Positions 54,489-63,158 of a stretch of DNA of 64,000 bases are shown here, one piece after another (within the stretch, counting starts at the first letter, position 1; every line of letters begins with the position of its first letter). The notes below the pieces were generated by a model. The model did not search any database, was not told the origin of the DNA, and saw nothing but the letters and a program-made list of their open reading frames with translations. Origin of the DNA: Exiguobacterium chiriqhucha RW-2 (GTDB taxonomy: Bacteria > Bacillota > Bacilli > Exiguobacteriales > Exiguobacteriaceae); the NCBI RefSeq assembly GCF_000416965.1, contig NZ_ATCL01000009.1, positions 299,487 to 363,486 of the forward strand. The letters run 5' to 3'. Position numbers and translations under genes: made by a program.

Positions 54489-56690
54489 ATGAAACCAGGT
54501 TATTTTTCACTCGTCCTTCATGCCCACCTTCCGTACGTGCGACATGAAGAGAAACACCGCTTAGAAGAGAGATGGGTGTATGAAGCCATCTCCGAGACAT
54601 ATATCCCGATTCTTTGGCAAATCGACCGTCTGCAAAAGCCGCTTCATTGGACGGTCAGCATTTCACCGCCCGTCGTTGAGATGCTCGCCGACCCGCTCGT
54701 CCAGGACCGTTACGTGGAACATTTGGATGAGATGCTCGAATTGATTGAGATTGAGCTCGCCGAAGGACGGAGCGAACAGGAAGTTGAGACGCTCCATTTT
54801 TATCGCGGGCGCTACACCGATTTGAAAACAACGTTCCTGCATTGGGAAAAGAACTTGAACCATGCGTTCCGTACATATCGTGAGCAAGGGTTCATCGATA
54901 TGGTCACATGTACGGCGACGCACGGCTTCAACCCGCACTTGTTCACGGAGCAGGCCGCCCGTGCGGAAATCCGTACCGGTTTGAACTGTTTCGAGCGTCA
55001 TTACGGGTTCCGCCCGACCGGTATTTGGTTGCCGGAGTGTGCCTATACGCCGGGTGTCGACCGCATCTTGTACGAGGAAGGCGTTCGTTATACGTTCGTC
55101 GATGAGCACGCTTTACTCGATGCCGACCCTACTCCGGACAAGGGGATTGGCGCACCGGTCTACTCGCCGCATGGCGTCGCCTTGTTCCCGCGTGACCAAA
55201 TCATCTCCGGGAAGATTTGGAGCTCGATGATCGGGTATCCGGGCCATCCTGACTATCGCGAGTTTTATCGTGACCTCGCCTATGACCGCGACTGGGCGTA
55301 TATTGAAAAGTTCATGCACCCAGAAGGGATTCGATTCGATACCGGTCTGAAGATGCACCGCATCACGGGCGACTCGGATGAGAAAGACTATTATGTCCGC
55401 GCCTGGGCCGAACATCAAATCGACAACCACGCCCTCGATTTTGCGCAGACGCTCGAAGGGCATCTCGAGGCCCATGGTGGACAAATGTTCCCGCCGTTCC
55501 TCGTGACGGCACCGTTCGATGCCGAGTTGTTCGGACATTGGTGGTTTGAAGGACCTGAATTCCTCGGCAAGGTCGCCGAGCGGCTCGAAGAGTTCGGAAT
55601 CGAGACGATTACGCCGGCCCTGTTCCTCGAGCGCCACTTCCAAGACCTCGAGACAGTACACGTCTCGATGAACACGTGGGGGCGTAAAGGTTATGGTGAC
55701 GTGTGGATCAACGAGCGCAACGAATGGATGCTCCGCCACTTGCACATGATGGAGACACAACTCGTCAAAGACGTGGCCGATTATCGTCACGCCTCACCGC
55801 TCGTCGATCGGGCGCTCATTCAACTCGTGCGACATTACGTCCTCGCCGTATCGAGTGACTGGGCCTTCATCCTCGACGGACAGACGACGGCTCAATATGC
55901 AGCCGAACGCTTCCGCGAGCACACACGCCTGTTTGCTGAGCTCGAGACGGCACTGTATCAAGACAAGTTATCGGATGAACTGCTCGCCGACCATTATCGC
56001 GCGTATCCGTTCCTTGATGATGTGGACATTGACATCGACACGTTCCTGTCTCCGCACGACTATTACGTGACTGAGGAACGTGGCAGTGAAGGCGAGGCGA
56101 TTCTCGTCTTGACGCCAGAATATACAGGCAACGTCGTCGGTGATCTCGGACGCCGTGTCATCGACGAGGTCGAAGCCCGGGCGGCGGAAGGCGAGACGGT
56201 GTACGTCTTGACCCCGTTCAAGGAAGGGTTACCGGAGTATGAACGTCACAACCACGTCCACGTGTACCGCGTCCGTCTGACGAGCCCGTTCTTGGAGCAC
56301 GTGATGAACCAAGTCGCGGCCCAAAACGTGGCGTACGTCAAACTTGCGCATGAGCTCGTGGCCAAAGTTCCGTTCAAAGCGATCCATCAATTTGATTGGA
56401 TGACGATTCCTGCGGCACGTTCGCTTGCGAAAGCACTACAAGTTCCGTTATACTCAACTATGTTGTCCTTTGAAACGACCCGCAATCCGCACGGACATGG
56501 CGGTCTGTTCGACGCGATTCACCGAATCGAGAACAGCGTCCTCGCTGAAGCCGACACGGTGTACATCTGCGAACAACTATCGACTGAGGAAGTCGGAATG
56601 CGCTATGCGATTGGTGATAACGTAAAAACCTGCCTGCCGCTCGATGCTTCGCCATACGGGCAAAAACGTTTGAAAAAGAACACGAAATAA
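54489..56690 (+). CDS. GH57 1,4-alpha-glucan branching enzyme fused to a GT4-like half domain
   Basis: 733 residues. Residues 1-420 are a GH57 catalytic barrel: HAHLPYVRH, nucleophile Glu183 in IWLPECAY and catalytic Asp344 in APFDAELFGHWWFEGP. Residues about 420-525 are the DUF1957 helical domain typical of GH57 branching enzymes. Residues about 535-725 (ILVLTPEYTGNVVGDLGRRV; IHQFDWMTIPAARSL; LAEADTVYICEQLSTEEVG) resemble the N-terminal Rossmann half of GT4 glycogen synthases, but the protein ends before the C-terminal half with the donor-binding ExxxxxxxE. Branching of intracellular glucan is likely; the fused half is probably substrate-binding. ATG at 54489 follows GAGGAGG. Confidence 0.9.
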   Translation: MKPGYFSLVLHAHLPYVRHEEKHRLEERWVYEAISETYIPILWQIDRLQKPLHWTVSISPPVVEMLADPLVQDRYVEHLDEMLELIEIELAEGRSEQEVETLHFYRGRYTDLKTTFLHWEKNLNHAFRTYREQGFIDMVTCTATHGFNPHLFTEQAARAEIRTGLNCFERHYGFRPTGIWLPECAYTPGVDRILYEEGVRYTFVDEHALLDADPTPDKGIGAPVYSPHGVALFPRDQIISGKIWSSMIGYPGHPDYREFYRDLAYDRDWAYIEKFMHPEGIRFDTGLKMHRITGDSDEKDYYVRAWAEHQIDNHALDFAQTLEGHLEAHGGQMFPPFLVTAPFDAELFGHWWFEGPEFLGKVAERLEEFGIETITPALFLERHFQDLETVHVSMNTWGRKGYGDVWINERNEWMLRHLHMMETQLVKDVADYRHASPLVDRALIQLVRHYVLAVSSDWAFILDGQTTAQYAAERFREHTRLFAELETALYQDKLSDELLADHYRAYPFLDDVDIDIDTFLSPHDYYVTEERGSEGEAILVLTPEYTGNVVGDLGRRVIDEVEARAAEGETVYVLTPFKEGLPEYERHNHVHVYRVRLTSPFLEHVMNQVAAQNVAYVKLAHELVAKVPFKAIHQFDWMTIPAARSLAKALQVPLYSTMLSFETTRNPHGHGGLFDAIHRIENSVLAEADTVYICEQLSTEEVGMRYAIGDNVKTCLPLDASPYGQKRLKKNTK

Positions 56691-56692
56691 CC

Positions 56693-56721
56693 TTGCTTTT
56701 TCAAATAAAAATTGGTAGGAT
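56693..56721 (+). promoter_or_regulatory. Sigma-A promoter of rpmG
   Basis: TTGCTT (56693-56698), 17-base spacer, TAGGAT (56716-56721), 69 bases before the start. Confidence 0.6.
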
Positions 56722-56789
56722 AATTGAGTATGCTTAGACTGTAAAGCAAAAGCACTTGATACAACATTAGTAAGATGGGAGTGAAAGAA

Positions 56790-56939
56790 ATGCGCGTTAA
56801 AATCACACTAGCTTGCACAGAAACAGGCGATCGCACGTACATCACGAAGAAAAACAAACGTAACAACCCAGAGCGCCTCGAATTGCGCAAATACAACCCA
56901 CGTCTCCGTCGTCACACGCTTTACCGCGAAGTGAAATAA
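56790..56939 (+). CDS. rpmG: 50S ribosomal protein L33, zinc-ligand-depleted form
   Basis: 49 residues, beginning [19 protein letters not shown] and ending TLYREVK; basic L33 core [19 protein letters not shown]. Only one cysteine remains: the usual CxxC is CTET, and the second-pair position reads YNPR rather than YCPR. It therefore cannot bind zinc in the normal way. Syntenic to B. subtilis rpmGA, which retains the cysteines. ATG at 56790 follows GGGAG. Confidence 0.95.
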   Translation: MRVKITLACTETGDRTYITKKNKRNNPERLELRKYNPRLRRHTLYREVK

Positions 56940-56946
56940 TGAGACT

Positions 56947-56976
56947 GGCCGTCACTCATGTGGCGGCCTTTTTTTT
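56947..56976 (+). terminator. Rho-independent terminator of rpmG
   Basis: Stem GGCCGTCAC / GTGGCGGCC with loop TCAT, then eight T. Confidence 0.9.
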
Positions 56977-56994
56977 GAACAAGGGGGAATTGAA

Positions 56995-57549
56995 GTGATT
57001 GAAAAGAAACAACTTCGGCAAGACGTACATCGTCAAATCCGTGAACTCGACGACCGGTCGGACCGGGACCGCGTCATCATACATACATTGACCGAACTGA
57101 AGGCGTGGCAAGAGGCGGACACGGTGGCTGTTACGCTCGCCCTCGATTTAGAGATTGATACGTTGCCGCTCATCCGCTTAGCATGGAAGGCAGGAAAATC
57201 GGTGTTCGTGCCGAAAGTTACGAAACAGGGACTCACGTTCCATGAGATTCATTCGTTAGAAGACCTCGAGCCGGGCGTCATGAATATATTGGAGCCGACG
57301 ACTGAAGCGACGATGCGCTCGATTGACGTCTGTATCGTCCCCGGCCGCGTGTTTGACCGGTCCGGCTATCGAATCGGATGGGGAGGCGGCTATTATGATC
57401 GCTACCTCGCCACGTACAAAGGGACGACCATCGCGTTGGCCTATGACGTCCAACTGCTCGATGAGATCCCGATTGAGCCACACGACATTCCTGTCGAATT
57501 CATCGTGACGGAAAGGGAAACGATTTTATGTTCGCCATCTTCGTTGTAA
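56995..57549 (+). CDS. yqgN: 5-formyltetrahydrofolate cyclo-ligase
   Basis: 184 residues. The ATP/substrate motifs FVPKVTKQGLTFHEI and RIGWGGGYYDRYL (about 125-137) are diagnostic. It converts 5-formyl-THF to 5,10-methenyl-THF in an ATP-dependent step. GTG at 56995 follows AAGGGGG. It overlaps the DUF92 gene by 22 bases. Confidence 0.95.
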   Translation: MIEKKQLRQDVHRQIRELDDRSDRDRVIIHTLTELKAWQEADTVAVTLALDLEIDTLPLIRLAWKAGKSVFVPKVTKQGLTFHEIHSLEDLEPGVMNILEPTTEATMRSIDVCIVPGRVFDRSGYRIGWGGGYYDRYLATYKGTTIALAYDVQLLDEIPIEPHDIPVEFIVTERETILCSPSSL

Positions 57550-58298
57550 CTTGTTTGGTGGCCTTTGCCGGCTATCGATTGCGCTCGTTGACCCGCTCCG
57601 GAGCCGTCTTGACGGTCGTGACGGGGGCGGTCATCGGCTACGGTTTCGGTTGGTTCGGGCTCTATTTACTCGGTGTCTTTTTCTCGACATCGTCGCTCGC
57701 CTCGAAATATCGTGCCCGGGACAAGGCGCCTGTCGATGAGATTGTTGAGAAATCGGGTCCCCGTGATTTCGTACAAGTGCTCGCCAATGGGGGCGTCGGC
57801 ATGGTGACGGCGCTTGGAATGATTCTTGCGCCAAACGACGCCTGGTTATTCGCCTATGTCGCCTCGATTGCCGCGGCGACGAGTGATACGTGGGGATCTG
57901 AGTTCGGCGTCCTCGCCAAGCAGAAACCGCGCTCGATTCGGACGTTCCGTGAAGTCGAACCGGGAACGAGTGGTGGGGTGTCCGTGTTCGGAACGGTCAT
58001 GTCGATCGTCGGGGCCACGGTCATCATCCTCGCCTCGCTTCCATTTATCGAGATCGATGTGACGTTCGCGCTCGTCTTGATCGCCCTCGGATTGAGCGGC
58101 AGCGTCGTCGACACATTGTTAGGGGCCACGGTGCAACGGAAATACCGATGCCGTGTGTGCGGCAAGTTGACCGAGAAGAAAATACATCATCGTGAGCCGA
58201 CGGCTTATGTGTCGGGCTGGCGTTTTCTCGGCAATGACGCCGTCAACTTTTTGTCGATCGCCGCGGCCGCGACGATTAGTTTCCTCTTGTTACGATGA
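57528..58298 (+). CDS. DUF92 integral membrane protein
   Basis: 256 residues with six or seven membrane segments. The DUF92 motifs ASKYRARDKAP, DFVQVLANGGVG, AATSDTWGSEFG and RYCRVCGKLT-like CRVCGK are present. The family includes plant VTE6 phytyl-phosphate kinase and is related to CTP-dependent lipid kinases, so a lipid or polyprenyl phosphate substrate is possible. Bacterial function is not established. Coupled to yqgN by overlap, although no functional link is obvious. Confidence 0.88.
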   Translation: MFAIFVVTCLVAFAGYRLRSLTRSGAVLTVVTGAVIGYGFGWFGLYLLGVFFSTSSLASKYRARDKAPVDEIVEKSGPRDFVQVLANGGVGMVTALGMILAPNDAWLFAYVASIAAATSDTWGSEFGVLAKQKPRSIRTFREVEPGTSGGVSVFGTVMSIVGATVIILASLPFIEIDVTFALVLIALGLSGSVVDTLLGATVQRKYRCRVCGKLTEKKIHHREPTAYVSGWRFLGNDAVNFLSIAAAATISFLLLR

Positions 58299-58331
58299 GG
58301 GTAGTACAGAAAATGTAGATGTTTCAAACGA

Positions 58332-58349
58332 ATGTGAATTTTGTCACAA
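58332..58349 (+). promoter_or_regulatory. Rex-type operator, distal
   Basis: ATGTGAATTTTGTCACAA: 17 of 18 positions fit the Rex pattern TTGTGA-N6-TCACAA. Rex senses NADH/NAD+ and commonly represses ldh. The same pattern also fits CRP/FNR-type sites (TGTGA-N6-TCACA). Confidence 0.65.
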
Positions 58350-58388
58350 TATCGCCAAAGTGAAAACGGTTTCCTTAGTAGTGAGTGT

Positions 58389-58416
58389 TTGTGAATGATG
58401 TTACAATCTTTATGTA
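58389..58416 (+). promoter_or_regulatory. ldh promoter overlapping a second Rex-type operator
   Basis: TTGTGAATGATGTTACAA (58389-58406) fits the Rex pattern with one mismatch, and its first half (TTGTGA) can also serve as the -35 with TATGTA (58411-58416) 16 bases downstream. It is 57 bases from the distal operator, centre to centre. Confidence 0.55.
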
Positions 58417-58467
58417 ACAGACATAACAAAAACATGAAACAGATTGTTCGAAGGGTGGAGAATCAAT

Positions 58468-59424
58468 ATGGAAACATTAAATCATGCAAAAGTAACACGC
58501 GTCGCGCTCGTTGGGGCCGGAGCGGTCGGTGCCAGCTTTGCGTACCAATTGACGACAGCAAGTCTTTGTGAGGAACTCGTCATTATCGACATCAACAAAT
58601 CGAAGGCGGAAGGCGAAGCGATGGACTTGAACCACGGCGTCTCGTTCGCTTCTTCACCGATGCGCGTCTGGGCAGGGGACTATACGGACTGTGGTGCAGC
58701 AGATATCGTCGTCATCACTGCCGGTGCTCCGCAAAAACCGGGTGAAACTCGCCTCGACCTCGTCGAGAAGAACGCCAAAATCATGAAATCGATGATTGGG
58801 GACATCATGGCATCTGGATTCGACGGCATCATCATCATCGCCTCGAACCCGGTCGACATCATGACACATTTGGCTTGGAAATACTCAGGTTTACCGAAAC
58901 ACCGCGTGTTCGGATCAGGAACGGTACTCGATACGTCACGTCTCCGTTACATGCTCGGCGACTATTTCAACGTCGATCCACGCAACTGCCACGCCTACAT
59001 CATGGGTGAGCACGGAGACACGGAATTCGCGGCCTGGAGCAACGCCCGCATCTACGGGAAGTCGGTCGAGCAGTTGCTTGAAGAGAACGACGAATATACA
59101 TGGGAAGACCTCGAAGACATCTACGTCAACGTTCGGGACGCGGCGTACCACATCATCGAGCGCAAAGGCGCGACGTACTACGCCATCGGCCTCGGTTTGC
59201 TCCGTCTCGTCAAGGCTGTGCTCCGTAACGAGAACACGTTGTTGACGGTCGGCGCACATTTAGATGGTGAATACGGCTTGAACGATATCCATATCGGTGT
59301 ACCGGCCATCATCAACCGCCAAGGAGTCCGTCAAGTCGTGGAAATCGAGTTGTCAGACGAAGAAAAACAAAAGATGCATCATTCGGCAGAAGTGTTATTG
59401 AAAACGATGCAACCTGTCTTATAA
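58468..59424 (+). CDS. ldh: L-lactate dehydrogenase
   Basis: 318 residues. NAD-binding [13 protein letters not shown] at the N-terminus, the catalytic His in MGEHGDTEF (about 180) and substrate-binding [10 protein letters not shown] and [12 protein letters not shown]. It reduces pyruvate to L-lactate, regenerating NAD+ in fermentation. ATG at 58468 follows AAGGGTGGAG; the in-frame ATG at 58444 lacks a ribosome site. Expression is probably NADH-controlled through the two upstream Rex-like sites. Confidence 0.97.
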   Translation: METLNHAKVTRVALVGAGAVGASFAYQLTTASLCEELVIIDINKSKAEGEAMDLNHGVSFASSPMRVWAGDYTDCGAADIVVITAGAPQKPGETRLDLVEKNAKIMKSMIGDIMASGFDGIIIIASNPVDIMTHLAWKYSGLPKHRVFGSGTVLDTSRLRYMLGDYFNVDPRNCHAYIMGEHGDTEFAAWSNARIYGKSVEQLLEENDEYTWEDLEDIYVNVRDAAYHIIERKGATYYAIGLGLLRLVKAVLRNENTLLTVGAHLDGEYGLNDIHIGVPAIINRQGVRQVVEIELSDEEKQKMHHSAEVLLKTMQPVL

Positions 59425-59447
59425 GAACGATTACTCGTTCTGTCATG

Positions 59448-59480
59448 ACCGTAGTTGGCTCCCGCCACTACGGTTTTTTT
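59448..59480 (+). terminator. Rho-independent terminator of ldh
   Basis: Stem ACCGTAGTTGGC / GCCACTACGGT with loop TCCC (one bulged or mismatched base), then TTTTTT. Confidence 0.87.
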
Positions 59481-59524
59481 GTGGACCGACGGAAGAGCGG
59501 GGCAGATTGGGGCGATGCTCGATT

Positions 59525-59553
59525 TTGTCGTCCTGCCCAAATTCCTTTAGAAT
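59525..59553 (+). promoter_or_regulatory. Sigma-A promoter of the gluP-M42-yqgQ operon
   Basis: TTGTCG (59525-59530), 17-base spacer, TAGAAT (59548-59553), 27 bases before the start. Confidence 0.6.
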
Positions 59554-59579
59554 GAAAGTATAGAAGGAGGTGAGCCAAC

Positions 59580-60632
59580 ATGACAGAACCAGCTTGTTTT
59601 TGGGAAGATGTATATCGTGCCGTCGAAGCAGGAGGACGCATCGAGGGCGTCTTAGAGCCGTCGCGGGCACTTTTATTGTTTGACACGAAAGCGGGGGATG
59701 TCTATCACCTCTACATACGGACAGATAAGGCGTGGGCGAACCATGTCGCCTTGGACGTCGAGGCGGTCATGAACTCGTTTCGCTTGGCCCGAATCGGCCG
59801 CGAGAAGCTCCATGTCCACATTTATGGTGACCCGCTCGTCGATGAAGAGCGTCTGTCGTCGCTCACGTTCCCGATTGCGGCAAAAGTGAAGCTCGAGATG
59901 CGGCCGTGCGCCGAAACGGAAACGTCATATCGCCCGCGTGCCGTCGCTCTCGACCAACAACGGAAAAATGAACTGAAGCAACGGTTCGCCTTTGGGAAGC
60001 CTCAGTTCGTCTATGCGCTCATGTTCGTGACGTTCCTCGTCATGTGGTTCGCCGAATCAATCGGCTCGACGCTCGATCCGAACACGCTCATCCGCTTCGG
60101 TGCGAAAGTGAATCCTCTCATCGACGAAGGAGAATGGTGGCGTCTGATCACACCGATGTTCCTTCATATCGGTTGGTTCCATTTCGCCATCAACATGTTC
60201 GCGCTCTGGTCACTCGGCCCGCTCGTGGAACGGATGTACGGCTCGACGCGTTTCGCCACCATTTATCTGTTGGCAGGTGTCATCGCCACGGTCGCCTCGT
60301 ATGCGTTCAGCGAAGCCATCTCGGCCGGCGCGTCCGGGGCATTGTTTGGGCTTGTCGGCGCACTGCTCTATTTCGGACTGCGCGACCGCTCCTTATTTAT
60401 GAAGACACTCGGCCCTCCTCTGTTTATTATGTTAGGATTAAACGTGGGACTCGCTTTCGTCCTTGGCGCTAGTTTGGACCATTCCGCACACGCGGGTGGA
60501 CTCGTCGGGGGCTTTCTGATGGCGGGAGTGGTCGGCTTACCGGATGAACACGTGAAGAAACGTCGCTTGCTATTTGCGGGGCTCGTGTTCGTGGCGTCCG
60601 GCGCATTATTTTGGCTCGGCTACAATCGATGA
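59580..60632 (+). CDS. gluP: Rhomboid intramembrane serine protease
   Basis: 350 residues: cytoplasmic N-terminal domain (about 1-140), then six membrane segments with catalytic Ser in SAGASGALFG (about 253), catalytic His in HSAHAGGLVGG (about 303) and the NMFALWSLG helix with the conserved Asn. B. subtilis GluP (YqgP) is about 500 residues and adds a C-terminal TPR part that is missing here. It cleaves transmembrane substrates. ATG at 59580 follows AAGGAGGTG. Confidence 0.93.
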   Translation: MTEPACFWEDVYRAVEAGGRIEGVLEPSRALLLFDTKAGDVYHLYIRTDKAWANHVALDVEAVMNSFRLARIGREKLHVHIYGDPLVDEERLSSLTFPIAAKVKLEMRPCAETETSYRPRAVALDQQRKNELKQRFAFGKPQFVYALMFVTFLVMWFAESIGSTLDPNTLIRFGAKVNPLIDEGEWWRLITPMFLHIGWFHFAINMFALWSLGPLVERMYGSTRFATIYLLAGVIATVASYAFSEAISAGASGALFGLVGALLYFGLRDRSLFMKTLGPPLFIMLGLNVGLAFVLGASLDHSAHAGGLVGGFLMAGVVGLPDEHVKKRRLLFAGLVFVASGALFWLGYNR

Positions 60633-60647
60633 CAAAGGAGTAAGGGT

Positions 60648-61670
60648 ATGATTGAAACGTTGAAGCAATTGGTTGAAATTCCAAGTCCGTCCGGGATGAC
60701 GGACGAGGCGATCGGATTCGTCGAACAAGAACTGACGGCACTCGGGATCCCCACGAAACGCTTGAACAAAGGGGCGCTTCTGGCGACATTTGAGGGCAAA
60801 TCGGATCGAGCACGTCTGTTGACGGCCCATGTCGATACGCTCGGCGCGATGGTGAAAGAAATCTTGCCGAGCGGCCGCTTGCGCTTGACGCAAGTCGGCG
60901 GATACGCCTGGACTGCAATCGAAGGGGAGAACTGTCTGGTTCATGCCGAGACGGGTGCGCCGATTGAAGGAACGATTCTCATTCATCAATCGAGCGTCCA
61001 TGTCTATAAGGACACGAATAGTGCCGAACGGACGGCGTCAACGATTGAAGTGCGCTTGGACGCGGACGTCCATACAGCCGAAGACGTAAGGGCCCTCGGC
61101 ATCGAGGTCGGGGACTTCGTCTCGTTCGACCCGCGCTTCCGTCAGACCGACGCCGGTTATATCAAATCACGTCATCTCGATGATAAGGCGTCCGTTGCCA
61201 TCTTGCTCGATTTGGCGAAAGATCTGGTCGAGGCGGAGTTGCCACACCCGGTCCATTACTTGATCTCGAACTATGAAGAGGTCGGGTTCGGGGGCAACGC
61301 CGGAATTCCCGAAGCGGTGACTGAATATATCGCTGTCGATATGGGTGCGCTCGGGGACGGGCAACACTCGGACGAGTATACAGTTTCGATTTGTGCGAAA
61401 GATTCGTCAGGCCCGTATGATCTCGGGTTGCGCCGTCAATTCACCGCGCTATGCCGTAAACATGACATCGCCCATAAAGTCGATATCTATCCGTACTATG
61501 GATCGGACGCCTCGGCTGCAATCGGAGCCGGCTACGATGTGCGCCACGCGCTCGTCGGCCCAGGCATCGAGTCGAGCCATAGCTATGAGCGGACGCATCT
61601 CAAATCGCTCGAAGCGACGCGGGAACTGCTGTACCGTTTCGTGCTCACCGCGATGGAGGACGAACGATGA
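60648..61670 (+). CDS. M42 family metallo-aminopeptidase
   Basis: 340 residues. Metal-site motifs: TAHVDTLGA, SRHLDDKASVAILLDL, the catalytic Glu pair in SNYEEVGFGG, AVDMGA and the final GIESSHSYERTH. M42 enzymes form large tetrahedral cytosolic assemblies that remove N-terminal residues from peptides. The start follows AAAGGAG; it overlaps yqgQ by ATGA. Confidence 0.93.
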   Translation: MIETLKQLVEIPSPSGMTDEAIGFVEQELTALGIPTKRLNKGALLATFEGKSDRARLLTAHVDTLGAMVKEILPSGRLRLTQVGGYAWTAIEGENCLVHAETGAPIEGTILIHQSSVHVYKDTNSAERTASTIEVRLDADVHTAEDVRALGIEVGDFVSFDPRFRQTDAGYIKSRHLDDKASVAILLDLAKDLVEAELPHPVHYLISNYEEVGFGGNAGIPEAVTEYIAVDMGALGDGQHSDEYTVSICAKDSSGPYDLGLRRQFTALCRKHDIAHKVDIYPYYGSDASAAIGAGYDVRHALVGPGIESSHSYERTHLKSLEATRELLYRFVLTAMEDER

Positions 61671-61861
61671 AAAATTTTTATGACGTCCAGCAATTTTTGA
61701 AATCGTTCGGCACGATCATTTATATCGGGGAGCGCGATGCCGAGATCGGGCTCATGATGATGGAACTCGATGAGTTGCATGCGGGCGGAATGATTGAACA
61801 ACGGGAATATGATACGGCCAAGATTATTTTGACCCATGAACTGAAAAATTCAAGAGATTGA
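61667..61861 (+). CDS. yqgQ: YqgQ family (DUF910) protein
   Basis: 64 residues, small helical protein with the family motif YDVQQFLKSFGTIIYIGERD. Structure-based work on the family suggests possible nucleic acid binding, but no function is established. It lies between the peptidase and glucokinase genes, the same position (yqgP-yqgQ-glcK) as in B. subtilis. Confidence 0.92.
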   Translation: MKNFYDVQQFLKSFGTIIYIGERDAEIGLMMMELDELHAGGMIEQREYDTAKIILTHELKNSRD

Positions 61862-61865
61862 CAGA

Positions 61866-61903
61866 AAAACCCCTAGTGCAAAGGTTTGCACTAGGGGTTT
61901 AAT
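61866..61903 (+). terminator. Terminator after yqgQ
   Basis: Long perfect stem AAACCCCTAGTGCAA / TTGCACTAGGGGTTT with a short loop; the T-tract (TTTAAT) is short, so some readthrough into glcK is possible. Confidence 0.7.
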
Positions 61904-61954
61904 AGTGTAAACTATGGGATGAAAGCGATTTAATCGAGACGAGGAGTGGAACAC

Positions 61955-62917
61955 ATGAAGTGGTTATTAGGAATCGACATTGGTGGAACGACGGTGAAGA
62001 TGGCCGTCCTCGATATGAACGGGATTATTTCTGACAAGTGGGAGATTACAACGGATATTCGTGAGAACGGGGTACATATTCCGACTGATATTGCCGCTTC
62101 ATTCGAAGCCTATTTAGAAACGTCGGGCAAAGCGAAGCAAGATTTTGCAGGTGCGGGCATCGGGGCACCAGGCTTTATCAACTTTTCAGAAGGTGTGGTC
62201 GAATATTCACCAAACATCGGCTGGAAAAACTTTGCGCTCGTCAGCGAGTTCGAGAAAGCGGTCGGTTTGCCGGCCGTCTTAGAGAATGACGCCAACGCTG
62301 CCGCACTCGGTGAAATGTGGAAAGGGGCAGGCGAAGGCGCATCAGAACTGCTCGCCATCACGCTCGGCACAGGCGTCGGCGGCGGTGTCATCACGAACGG
62401 CAATATCGTCCACGGGGCTGCAGGTATGGCTGGGGAAATTGGCCATATTACGGTTGAACGTGACGAGTCGAAAGCCGTCATGTGTGGCTGCGGCCGTAAA
62501 GGTTGCATCGAGACGATTGCTTCGGCTACCGGAATCGCCCGTCTGGCACTCCAAAAACGTAAAGGTCGGACGACATCGTTGAACGAACTGAACGAAGTGA
62601 CGGCACGCGACGTGTTCGAAGCGTATAAAGCGAATGATGTCGTCGCGACAGAAGTCGTGAACGAGATGACCGAATATCTTGGATTGACGATTTCGAATAT
62701 CGCCAACACGTTGAACCCGAAAATGATTGTCATCGGCGGAGGCGTCTCGAAAGCACGCGAAGCACTCCTCGAGCCGCTCGACGAGCAGTTCAAACGGTTC
62801 GCCCTCGAGCGCGTCTATGCGTCGACGGCGTTCAAAATCGCGGAACTCGAGAACGATGCGGGTGTCATCGGTTGTGCGTGGCTTGCCCGTAAACACTTTA
62901 TCCCGACTCGTGTATAA
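61955..62917 (+). CDS. glcK: Glucokinase (ROK family)
   Basis: 320 residues. Phosphate-binding GIDIGGTTVKMAV (6-18), catalytic Asp in LENDANAAALGE, GTGVGGGVI and the ROK zinc signature CGCGRKGCIE (about 175-185). It phosphorylates free intracellular glucose, such as that released from maltodextrin or glycogen. ATG at 61955 is eight bases after GAGGAG; GTG at 61946 overlaps that site. Confidence 0.95.
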   Translation: MKWLLGIDIGGTTVKMAVLDMNGIISDKWEITTDIRENGVHIPTDIAASFEAYLETSGKAKQDFAGAGIGAPGFINFSEGVVEYSPNIGWKNFALVSEFEKAVGLPAVLENDANAAALGEMWKGAGEGASELLAITLGTGVGGGVITNGNIVHGAAGMAGEIGHITVERDESKAVMCGCGRKGCIETIASATGIARLALQKRKGRTTSLNELNEVTARDVFEAYKANDVVATEVVNEMTEYLGLTISNIANTLNPKMIVIGGGVSKAREALLEPLDEQFKRFALERVYASTAFKIAELENDAGVIGCAWLARKHFIPTRV

Positions 62918-62929
62918 CGTTTGTCCATG

Positions 62930-62958
62930 CACGCCTGCGACTTGATGCAGGCGTGTTT
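62930..62958 (+). terminator. Rho-independent terminator of glcK
   Basis: Stem CACGCCTGC / GCAGGCGTG with an eight-base loop, then TTTTA. Confidence 0.82.
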
Positions 62959-63005
62959 TATATTGGGAACGGGTATGGGATAATGTAAAATTTGTAATGA
63001 CGGAG

Positions 63006-63034
63006 TTGATTTTTTGTTAAAAAAGGGGTAAGAT
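63006..63034 (+). promoter_or_regulatory. Promoter of the LTA synthase gene
   Basis: TTGATT (63006-63011), 17-base spacer, TAAGAT (63029-63034). It leaves a leader of about 115 bases, which contains GTTATC/GATAAC inverted repeats near 63054-63075 but no riboswitch I recognise. Confidence 0.55.
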
Positions 63035-63158
63035 TTGGACTTGATACAGGACTGTTATCGTACGTGAAATGGATAACAAGCCAATTGGACTTATAAAAAA
63101 ATAGGGGCACCGAGTCTGTTGAACTCGTCGCCCGTTGAACAGAGGAGGAGGCCGTCAG

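Noticed and set aside
54663..55790. Long reverse frames inside the GH57 gene
   Set aside because: Antisense shadows of a conserved enzyme, produced by codon bias; no starts with ribosome sites.
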